Shown: positions 1 to 6,302 of the stretch, in pieces
Layout of the letters: every line of letters starts with the position of its first letter
Position numbering within the stretch: position 1 is the first letter of the stretch
Origin: Chloroflexota bacterium
GTDB taxonomy: Bacteria > Chloroflexota > Dehalococcoidia > Lucifugimonadales > JAPUKM01
DNA length: 11,743 bases
Direction: 5' to 3'
Assembly: GCA_027295645.1 (NCBI GenBank)
Contig: JAPUKM010000086.1
Coordinates: 1-11,743 of the forward strand
Notes under the pieces: model-generated
The model's database searches: none
Seen by the model: only the letters and a program-made list of their open reading frames with translations
What the model was told of the DNA's origin: nothing
Made by a program: the position numbers and the translations under genes

Positions 1-172
1 TGAGGTGGTGGTCCAGGAGGGTGCCAACTGCAGCTTGGCTCTGAGCCGCATGTACAGCGCCTGGGGCGAGCCGGTGCCGATCATGTGGGCTTTGGCCCGG
101 GACCCCGGGGCGACCCGTTCGTCTTTGGCCGGGGCGGTGAGGAGGCCTCAGCCCTGGTCGATGCAGGGATAA
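1..172 (+). CDS. Possible 3' end of an upstream gene (partial, unrecognised)
   Basis: Frame 2 is open from the window edge to a TAA at 170-172, giving about 56 residues. It begins EVVVQEGANC and ends RRPQPWSMQG. Codons mostly end in G or C, as in the other genes here, which favours real coding sequence. The frame differs from that of the ThDP enzyme that follows, and it stops 68 bp before that gene's preferred start. I recognise no domain, motif, signal peptide or membrane segment in this fragment, so I assign no function. It could also be a chance open frame, because GC-rich DNA often stays open for this length. Confidence 0.4.
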   Translation, partial: EVVVQEGANCSLALSRMYSAWGEPVPIMWALARDPGATRSSLAGAVRRPQPWSMQG

Positions 173-200
173 CAGCCACTCAGCTACAAGCCACCGAACC

Positions 201-209
201 TGATATGAT
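201..209 (+). promoter_or_regulatory. Candidate extended -10 promoter for the first ThDP gene
   Basis: TGATATGAT matches an extended -10 element: a TG, one base, then TATGAT, which fits TATAAT in five of six positions. No good -35 hexamer lies 16-18 bp upstream, which is typical of extended -10 promoters. Transcription would start near 216, leaving a leader of about 25 nt that contains the Shine-Dalgarno site at 228-234. This is read by eye in a short gap and has not been tested. Confidence 0.33.
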
Positions 210-227
210 GCCAGACATTCCAGGCAC

Positions 228-234
228 GGAGGAG
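228..234 (+). promoter_or_regulatory. Ribosome binding site that decides the start at 241
   Basis: GGAGGAG lies 6 nt upstream of the ATG at 241, an ideal Shine-Dalgarno match and spacing. The in-frame ATG at 235 directly abuts the site and is too close. The upstream in-frame ATGs at 85, 205 and 208 lack a comparable site. Confidence 0.6.
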
Positions 235-240
235 ATGCTG

Positions 241-2022
241 ATGCGCGATACACCAGAGGCCTCTTCCCACAGTTCGAAGGCAGAGTACGGCTCCGATGTC
301 ATTGTTGACATACTACGTTCCCTCAAGGTGGACTATGTGGCTCTCAACCCAGGAGCGACATTCCGTGGCCTTCACGACTCCCTCGTGAACTACGGCGGCA
401 ACAGAGACCCGGAGATCATCCTGTGTACCCACGAAGAGGTGGCCGTTGCCATTGCGGAGGGCTACGGAAGAGCCGCCGGGAAACCCATGGCGGCGGCTGT
501 ACACAACATCGTGGGCCTCCTGCACGCATCCATGGCGATTTTCAACGCCTGGGTCGACCGGGCCAGCATGCTTGTTTTGGGCGGGACTGGCCCCATGGCC
601 TCAGAGCAGAGACGGCCATGGATCGATTGGATCCACACGGCTCTCGTACAGGGGACTGCGGTTCGAGATTTCGTCAAGTGGGATGATCAGCCGGCCAGCG
701 TCCCGGGCTTTGCTGAGTCCCTTCTCCGGGCATATCAGTTGACGACCACCGAGCCCAAGGGCCCTGTTTATATCTGTTTTGACGCCGCCTTGCAGGAGCA
801 ACGGCTAGAAGATCCCTTTTCTAAGCCGGACGTGTCTCGCTATGCGAAGCCAACCCGAGTTCAGGCTGATCCCCAGGCATTGGAGCAAACTGCCGAGCTA
901 CTTTTGGCCGCTGACCGCCCTGTAGTCATTGCCGACTATCTTGGGAAGGCTCCGGAAGCCGTTGATGGGCTCATTCGCCTTGCAGAGGCCCTGGCGTTGC
1001 CTGTGATCGACATGGGCGACCTGTTCAACTTCCCCAGTCAACACGATCTGAACTTGACGGATGCAGCCGGTGAGCTTCTGAAGGACGCGGATGTGGTAGT
1101 GGCTCTGGATGTCTTCGATCTTCATCAAGCCTTGACCAGCGTAGACCGGGTCACCAGGTCAGCACGAGAGCTTATTCCTCCGTCGGCCCGGATCATCGAC
1201 ATCTCTCTACGACACTACGCCGTGCGCAGCTGGGTTGCCGATTACGGGAAACTCCAGCCTGTTGACGTCTCCATTTCAGCCGATACAGCCATGGCCGTCC
1301 CGTCCCTGGCTGATGCCTGTCTGCGAAAGCTACATGAATCACCGAACCGGGCACCGGTCATTAAAGCGAGGAGGGCCCGCCTGGAATCTCGCCGCAAGGC
1401 TCTGGCTCGGGCGACGGCAGAAACGGCGCAGCTGACAGCTAAGGAACAGCCCATCGCTCTACCGTTCTTGGCTCAACAGGTCTTTGAGGTCGTGAAGGAC
1501 CACGACTGGGTGGTAACGAGAGACATGCAGGGTTGGTGTCGACGTCTCTGGGATGTCACACAAGCGCATCAATACGTGTCCAGCAGGGGTGGCGGCGGAC
1601 TGGGAAGGGGGCTCGGGAACTCATTGGGCGTCGCCTTGGCAAACCTTGGTAAGGGTCGCTTGTGCGTTGACTTTCAAGCAGACGGGGACCTCCTGTTCAC
1701 CGATAGCGCGCTGTGGACGGCCGCCCATCACCGGATTCCCCTGTTGGTGATCGTTTATAACAACCGGTCCTATTACAACGATGAGGAGCATCAGGCGGAC
1801 ATGGCGAAAAGCCGACAGCGCCCCGTTGAGAACCGGGTAGTTGGCATTCGCATTGAGGATCCGGTGGTTGACTTCGCCGGTGTGGCTCGTTCGTTTGGGG
1901 TCCATGGCGAGGGACCTATCGAACATCCCGACGATCTCCGACCGGCCCTGGAGCGGGCGATGGAGGTGGTGGTCGGAGAGGGTTTGTGCGCCCTGGTGGA
2001 CGTGGTGACTCAAAATCGGTAG
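241..2022 (+). CDS. ThDP-dependent enzyme, acetolactate synthase / 2-hydroxyacyl-CoA lyase-like
   Basis: Predicted cytosolic thiamine-diphosphate enzyme of 593 residues, the usual length for the decarboxylase/acetolactate synthase superfamily. The three expected domains are visible: an N-terminal PYR domain (about 14-185) with the cofactor-activating Glu in THEEVAVAIAEGYGR (E65 by alignment), a central domain (about 205-370), and a C-terminal PP domain (about 405-590). The ThDP/Mg motif is QADGD at 479-483 followed by YNN at 506-508, so the first Gly of the usual GDG is Ala here. The open frame extends back to an ATG at 85, but that extension is low-complexity, overlaps the possible upstream frame and lacks a ribosome site. 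The GGAGGAG at 228-234 supports 241. Members of this superfamily decarboxylate 2-oxo acids, make acetohydroxy acids, or cleave oxalyl-CoA and 2-hydroxyacyl-CoA; I cannot choose between these. A CoA-transferase gene follows 157 bp downstream on the same strand, an arrangement reminiscent of oxc/frc. Codons seem less GC-rich at third positions than in fabF. Confidence 0.85.
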   Translation: MRDTPEASSHSSKAEYGSDVIVDILRSLKVDYVALNPGATFRGLHDSLVNYGGNRDPEIILCTHEEVAVAIAEGYGRAAGKPMAAAVHNIVGLLHASMAIFNAWVDRASMLVLGGTGPMASEQRRPWIDWIHTALVQGTAVRDFVKWDDQPASVPGFAESLLRAYQLTTTEPKGPVYICFDAALQEQRLEDPFSKPDVSRYAKPTRVQADPQALEQTAELLLAADRPVVIADYLGKAPEAVDGLIRLAEALALPVIDMGDLFNFPSQHDLNLTDAAGELLKDADVVVALDVFDLHQALTSVDRVTRSARELIPPSARIIDISLRHYAVRSWVADYGKLQPVDVSISADTAMAVPSLADACLRKLHESPNRAPVIKARRARLESRRKALARATAETAQLTAKEQPIALPFLAQQVFEVVKDHDWVVTRDMQGWCRRLWDVTQAHQYVSSRGGGGLGRGLGNSLGVALANLGKGRLCVDFQADGDLLFTDSALWTAAHHRIPLLVIVYNNRSYYNDEEHQADMAKSRQRPVENRVVGIRIEDPVVDFAGVARSFGVHGEGPIEHPDDLRPALERAMEVVVGEGLCALVDVVTQNR

Positions 2023-2179
2023 CGGCGCGTGCTGAGCCTATGAGCCACGCCGCGGAGTTCACGGGCGAGGGCTGTGCTCTGCTCATTGCTCACCGCAATG
2101 TGTGCAGACGTACTCAGGAGCAAGCGCCGATTGCTGCCGTTCGGAGACGCTAGTAACATTATTTTGGAAGTGAGCAGCT

Positions 2180-4603
2180 ATGCCACGGGTATTTGACGGC
2201 ATCACCATCCTCGACTTTACGTGGGGCATGCCGGGCTGCCTGGCCACCATGGTGCTCTCCGACTTCGGGGCGGAGGTCATTAAAGTGGAGCCGCCAGGTG
2301 GAGACCCGTTCGGCAATTCTCCAGGGGCCATCCAGTGGAACCGGGGCAAGAAGAGCATTGTCCTGGACATGAAAAGCGCCATTGGCCGCGAGAATGCTCA
2401 GCATCTGGCGCGTCAGGCCGACGTGGTCGTAGAGAGCTTCCGGCCGGGGGTTACGCAGCGCTTGGGCATCGACTATGAGACGCTGAGTGCCGGTCGCCCT
2501 GACCTGGTGTACTGCTCCCTCACAGGCTTCGGTACCAGGGGCCCCTATGCCCACTTCAAGGGCTATGAGGGCATTGTGGCCGCAAAAAGTGGCAGGATGA
2601 TGATGTTCGCAGGACAGAATAGGCCGGATGGGCCCAACTATGTGGCGGTGCCCAACGCCAGCTACTCAGCCGCGGGTGCCCTCTTACGGGGCGTCATCGC
2701 TGCTCTTTACGTGCGGGACAGGACAGGTCAGGGCCAGAAGGTGGAGACAAGCCTTCTCCAGACCATCACCTCCTACGACCTTCGGGATTGGATCGTCTGG
2801 CAGATGACCGCAAAAGACCCCCAGACCTATTTCGAGGACCCGTCTCTCCTCCGTAACCGCACCACCACCGGCTACCTGGCCGCGCAGACCGGGGACGGTC
2901 AGTGGATTCAGCTTGCCAATCTCGTAGAGCGTCTCTTCCACATGATGTTGCATTCCCTGGATATGGACCATGTCTACGAGGAGCCGCGATTTCAGAAGTT
3001 GCCTGCCGTCTTGGACGATGATCGGAACGCCTTACACAGGATTATGCTGGAGCGAGTTCGCGGGAAAAACGTTGACGAGTGGATGGAAATGTTCATAAGC
3101 CCAGCCTTCAACGTAGGGGCGGAGCCCTACATGACATCCCGTGAGGGCATGGATCATCCTCAAGTGGTACACAACGGCCATATTGTGGACGTGGAGGACC
3201 CTCGGCTGGGCAGGACTCGTCAGCTTGGCCCCATTGTCACCTTGAGCGAAACTCCAGGCGGCCCCCAGGGGCCGGCCCCTGACCCCGGCCAGCATACCGA
3301 GGAGATCCTCAACCGTCTCAACGGTAGGACAAGGACCGCCGCCCACTCATCCCTGCCCCTGCCCGGGTACCCCTTGGAGGGCGTCACCGTGCTGGACCTC
3401 TCCACCATCATCAACGGCCCACTGGCCTGCTCGCTCTTAGCGGAGCTGGGCGCACGGGTCATCCGTATCGAGTCTCCGGATGGGGATTGGGTCAGAAACG
3501 CCTGGTATGGCCTGACCGTACACCGGACGATGGCCGGCTCCGAGGGGCTTTGTCTCAACCTGAAGAGCCCGGAAGGGCAGGACATCCTCAAAAGGCTGGT
3601 GGCCAACGCTGACATTCTGGTCCACAACATGCGTCCAGGTGCTCCCGAGCGCACGGGGATTGGGTACGAGCAGCTACGGCAGCTCAATCCCAACCTGGTG
3701 TATGTGTATGCTGCGGGCTACGGCTCCACGGGGCCGTACGCCCACCGCCCCTCCATGCACCCTATCCCCGGTGCGGTATGTGGCGGAGCATTGGCCCAGC
3801 TTGGCAGGGATACTCTTGTACCCCCAGAGCGCAACCCAACCACTGATGAGATCATTGAGCTGTCCCGGAAGCTGGGGCGAGCCAACGATGGCACCGCCGA
3901 CCAGAACTCTTCCATTGCCATCTCAGTCGGCATGCTGCTGGGCCTCTATGCCAGGGAACGGACTGGGAAGGCCCAGCAGGTGGAGGGGACGTTGCTTGGC
4001 GGCAACGCCTACGCCAACGTTGAGGACTTCTTCTGGCACGAGGGTAAGCCTCCACGACTCATCCCGGATGCCCAGGGCTACGGCCTTCACGCTCTCTACC
4101 GGCTCTACCCTGTCCGAAACGGCTGGGTCTTCCTGGCATGCCCCTTCGAAGAGGAGTGGCGTGCCCTCTGCACAACCATCGGTCGGCCGGACCTCCTGAA
4201 GGACCTCCGCTTTGCCACCGCGCAGTCCCGTGAGGAGCACGACGACGCTCTCGCCGATGAGCTGGGGCGGGTCCTGGCCACCAGGGACGCCCTGGAATGG
4301 GAGAGGCTTCTCACCGCAGCCGATGTCGCCTGTGTTAAGGTCGAGGACCGGGGCATGTACCAGTTTTACAATGACGACCCACACGTCCAGGAGAACGGCT
4401 TTACCACAGAGGTGGAGAGCCGTCGCCTCGGCCGGTTCTGGCGCCACAGCCCCATCCTCCGCTTCTCTCACACCCAGGGTAGGGTTGGACCGGGTCCCTT
4501 GAAGGGCGAACACACTCAGGCCATACTCCGAGAGATGGGGTACAGCCAGAAGGTGATCCACGATATGAAGGAGCGTGGCGTAGTGGAATGGGAAGAGGTG
4601 TAG
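2180..4603 (+). CDS. Fused two-domain CaiB/BaiF (family III) CoA-transferase
   Basis: An 807-residue protein, twice the usual 380-430 residues, made of two family III CoA-transferase units. Unit 1 (about 4-383) begins FDGITILDFTWGMPG and ends with the typical PGQHTEEILNRLNG. Unit 2 (about 397-789) begins LEGVTVLDLSTIINGPLA and ends with LKGEHTQAILREMG. Each has the RPG motif (88-90 and 485-487) and the RxRTGxxQxVE signature (179-189 and 592-602). Aligned by eye to formyl-CoA transferase, the catalytic Asp that forms the acyl anhydride and glutamyl-type intermediates is Ser161 in unit 1 but is kept as Asp574 in unit 2. The CoA-site loop NRGKKS (54-59) is present in unit 1 and lost in unit 2 (HRTMAGSEG). 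A linker rich in Pro and Gly joins the units (about 355-397). The family moves CoA between carboxylic acids; DddD, the DMSP CoA-transferase/lyase, is a known tandem member of similar length. GGAAG at 2166-2170 precedes the ATG by 9 nt. First gene of a three-gene operon. The substrate is unknown. Confidence 0.9.
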   Translation: MPRVFDGITILDFTWGMPGCLATMVLSDFGAEVIKVEPPGGDPFGNSPGAIQWNRGKKSIVLDMKSAIGRENAQHLARQADVVVESFRPGVTQRLGIDYETLSAGRPDLVYCSLTGFGTRGPYAHFKGYEGIVAAKSGRMMMFAGQNRPDGPNYVAVPNASYSAAGALLRGVIAALYVRDRTGQGQKVETSLLQTITSYDLRDWIVWQMTAKDPQTYFEDPSLLRNRTTTGYLAAQTGDGQWIQLANLVERLFHMMLHSLDMDHVYEEPRFQKLPAVLDDDRNALHRIMLERVRGKNVDEWMEMFISPAFNVGAEPYMTSREGMDHPQVVHNGHIVDVEDPRLGRTRQLGPIVTLSETPGGPQGPAPDPGQHTEEILNRLNGRTRTAAHSSLPLPGYPLEGVTVLDLSTIINGPLACSLLAELGARVIRIESPDGDWVRNAWYGLTVHRTMAGSEGLCLNLKSPEGQDILKRLVANADILVHNMRPGAPERTGIGYEQLRQLNPNLVYVYAAGYGSTGPYAHRPSMHPIPGAVCGGALAQLGRDTLVPPERNPTTDEIIELSRKLGRANDGTADQNSSIAISVGMLLGLYARERTGKAQQVEGTLLGGNAYANVEDFFWHEGKPPRLIPDAQGYGLHALYRLYPVRNGWVFLACPFEEEWRALCTTIGRPDLLKDLRFATAQSREEHDDALADELGRVLATRDALEWERLLTAADVACVKVEDRGMYQFYNDDPHVQENGFTTEVESRRLGRFWRHSPILRFSHTQGRVGPGPLKGEHTQAILREMGYSQKVIHDMKERGVVEWEEV

Positions 4604-4610
4604 AATACCC

Positions 4611-4614
4611 GGAG
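4611..4614 (+). promoter_or_regulatory. Unusually close ribosome binding site of the thiolase-like gene
   Basis: GGAG ends only 2 nt before the ATG at 4617, closer than normal, while the purine-rich GGAAGAGGTG at 4591-4600 ends 16 nt before it. No better in-frame start exists, because the conserved N-terminus (AAIVGIGETEFS) begins at residue 17. With the previous stop only 13 nt upstream, the gene is probably translated by coupling or re-initiation from the CoA-transferase gene. Confidence 0.35.
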
Positions 4615-4616
4615 CC

Positions 4617-5807
4617 ATGACCGAAACCATCACTCCCGCGGACCACAATGCCATCAGGGACAGGGCGGCCATTGTGGGAATCGGCGAGACCGAGTTCTCC
4701 TGGGACTCCGGCAAGAGTGAGCTCCAGCTAGCCAGTGAGGCGATCAAAAACGCCTGCGACGATGCTGGTATTTCACCTCACGACATCGACGGCATGGTCC
4801 GGTACGACTCTGACAACAACACCGAGACGATGCTTGTGCAGGCACTTGGCATCAAAACCCTGCGCCACTGGGAGTCCATCGCTTTCGGTGGCGGCGCGGG
4901 CAATGCCACCGTGGGCCACGCAGCAGCCGCCATAGCGGCAGGTTACTGCAACTACGCGGTGTGCTTCCGCGCCGGCAACCTCCGCTCCAACGTTCGGCTG
5001 GGACAGGCACGCGGCCCGGAGCGTATTCCCGGAGGGTCGCGCTCCTTTCTCGTGCCGTGGGGGGCCATGGCTCCCGCCCACAACTTCGGCATGTTCGTTC
5101 GCCGGTACATGCACCAGTATGGGGCGACAAGCAGGGACTTCGGCTGGGTGGCGGTGACGCTTCGTCATCACGCCAGCCGAAACCCACGTGCCCTGCGGCG
5201 AAAGCCCATCACCATAGAGGACCATCAGCGTTCTCGGATGGTTGCCGACCCGCTCCGTCTACTCGATTTCTGCCAGGAGAACGACGGCGCCGCCGCCATC
5301 GTTATGACCACGCCGGAGCGTGCCCGGGACCTCCGCCATTCCAAAACCCTTGTCCTTGTGGAGGCGGCGGCCCAGGGCTCCGGTCCCAGCATCGACGGCG
5401 TTGTATTCCGCCCGGACCTTGCCGTGGCGGAGTCGGCTCATACGGCCCGTGATCTATGGTCACGGGCCCGGCTTACCGCCAAGGACATGGATGCATTCAT
5501 GTTCTACGACCATTTCACCCCCTTCTGCCTGCTGGGGCTTGAGGCCTACGGCTTTGTACCCTTCGGCGAGGCCAGGGACTTCGTGCAAGGAGGCGACAAC
5601 ATCCGATTCGACGGAATCCTGCCCACGAACACCCATGGCGGCAACCACTCAGAGGCGTACATTCATGGGCTGACCCACCCACAAGAGGCAGTTCGTCTCA
5701 TCAGGGGCACATCCACCGCACAGCCCCCCAAGAAGCAGATCAACCGGGTGCTTTCCTGCAGCTCCACGGCCCAACTCAGCGCCGCCGTCATCATCCGCAG
5801 GGGTTAA
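4617..5807 (+). CDS. Thiolase-like (SCP-x/Ltp2-type) protein lacking the catalytic Cys
   Basis: A 396-residue thiolase-fold protein of the lipid-transfer/SCP-x group. The N-terminal strand AAIVGIGETEFS (17-28) and LQLASEAIKNACDDAGIS (37-53) are typical. At the place of the nucleophilic CxSG motif there is GGGAGNATVGHAAAAI (91-106), so the Cys is replaced by Gly92 (alignment by eye). The GHP His loop of thiolases reads NTHGGNHSEAYIHG (338-351), with Tyr348 where His would be. Another Tyr lies in FMFYDHFTP (Tyr297). The last Cys loop is SCSSTAQLSAA (380-390). A standard thiolytic cleavage or Claisen condensation is therefore unlikely. Ltp2-type aldolases of steroid side-chain degradation also lack the Cys, use tyrosines, and need a DUF35 partner. 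That partner is encoded 4 nt downstream (5812-6300). My working call is a retro-aldolase or another acyl-CoA C-C lyase acting after the CoA-transferase; a scaffold or ligand-binding role is the alternative. It sits 13 nt after the CoA-transferase gene. Confidence 0.87.
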   Translation: MTETITPADHNAIRDRAAIVGIGETEFSWDSGKSELQLASEAIKNACDDAGISPHDIDGMVRYDSDNNTETMLVQALGIKTLRHWESIAFGGGAGNATVGHAAAAIAAGYCNYAVCFRAGNLRSNVRLGQARGPERIPGGSRSFLVPWGAMAPAHNFGMFVRRYMHQYGATSRDFGWVAVTLRHHASRNPRALRRKPITIEDHQRSRMVADPLRLLDFCQENDGAAAIVMTTPERARDLRHSKTLVLVEAAAQGSGPSIDGVVFRPDLAVAESAHTARDLWSRARLTAKDMDAFMFYDHFTPFCLLGLEAYGFVPFGEARDFVQGGDNIRFDGILPTNTHGGNHSEAYIHGLTHPQEAVRLIRGTSTAQPPKKQINRVLSCSSTAQLSAAVIIRRG

Positions 5808-5811
5808 TTCT

Positions 5812-6300
5812 ATGGCCCGGAAACAACAGGAGGAGGCCGAGTTTGAGGCGATGACCAGACCCCTGGAGGGCATTCCTCTGCCGGACCTGGAGAATCTCCC
5901 GGACTACGAGCGCGGGTTTTGGGAGGGCACACGCAGCCATGAGCTCCGCATCCAGCGGTGCTCAGACTGCAAAAAGTACCGGCATCCCCCTTCCCCGATG
6001 TGTCCCCACTGCCATTCGATGAACTACGAATGGCCTGGGACGAACGGTCAGGGCCAGGTCTACTCCCTTGTTGTTGTGCACCATCCGGTGCACCGAGCCA
6101 TCGGAGAGAAGGAGCAGGTCCCCTACAATATCTGTCTCATAGAGCTGGAGGAGCAGGAAGGTCTGCGCATCATCAGCAACGTGCTGGATGTTCCACAGGA
6201 TGAGATCAGTATCGGGATGCCCGTTGAGGTTACGTTCATGCCCACAGTGGACGATCCAAATGTTGTCCTGCCGATGTTTGTCCGGGCGAGGTCGGACTGA
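5812..6300 (+). CDS. DUF35 zinc-ribbon/OB-fold partner of the thiolase-like protein
   Basis: A 162-residue protein with the two-part DUF35 layout. An N-terminal helix FWEGTRSHELRIQRC is followed by a rubredoxin-like zinc ribbon with Cys50, Cys53, Cys64 and Cys67 (CSDC and CPHC). An OB-fold follows (about 72-158) with GQGQVYSLVVVHHPVHRA, then PYNICLIELEEQEGLRIISNV and IGMPVEVTF. These proteins bind thiolase-superfamily subunits, hold acyl-CoA or help channel it, and are required for Ltp2-like aldolase activity. The gene starts 4 nt after the thiolase-like stop, and AGGGG (5799-5803) overlaps the end of that gene with 8-nt spacing, so expression is coupled. The N-terminus has about 35 extra residues before the DUF35 core, a common variation. 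The gene ends the operon and faces the minus-strand ThDP gene with only 2 bp between stops. The family call is secure; the cellular pathway is inferred. Confidence 0.9.
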   Translation: MARKQQEEAEFEAMTRPLEGIPLPDLENLPDYERGFWEGTRSHELRIQRCSDCKKYRHPPSPMCPHCHSMNYEWPGTNGQGQVYSLVVVHHPVHRAIGEKEQVPYNICLIELEEQEGLRIISNVLDVPQDEISIGMPVEVTFMPTVDDPNVVLPMFVRARSD

Positions 6301-6302
6301 GG

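Noticed and set aside
85..240. N-terminal extension of the first ThDP gene starting at ATG 85
   Set aside because: The extra 52 residues are Gly/Pro-rich and unlike the family, overlap the possible upstream frame, and have no ribosome site. GGAGGAG at 228-234 and an extended -10 at 201-209 favour 241.
2084..2100. CATTGC/GCAATG hairpin with a 5-base loop
   Set aside because: Only a 6-bp stem of moderate GC with no following T-run, so it is too weak to call a terminator.
2040..2153. Small open frame of 37 codons between the ThDP and CoA-transferase genes
   Set aside because: No ribosome site precedes its ATG, and the product (MSHAAEFTGEG...) shows no recognisable motif.
2131..2159. TTGCTG-17 bp-TAACAT as a promoter for the CoA-transferase operon
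   Set aside because: The -35 matches only half the consensus, and the start would fall on the ribosome site, about 14 nt before the ATG. Transcription may instead come from upstream.
3923..4747. 274-codon open frame on the minus strand
   Set aside because: It lies wholly antisense to the CoA-transferase end and the thiolase-like start, both well conserved, and its product has no family features. It is a shadow of GC-rich coding DNA.
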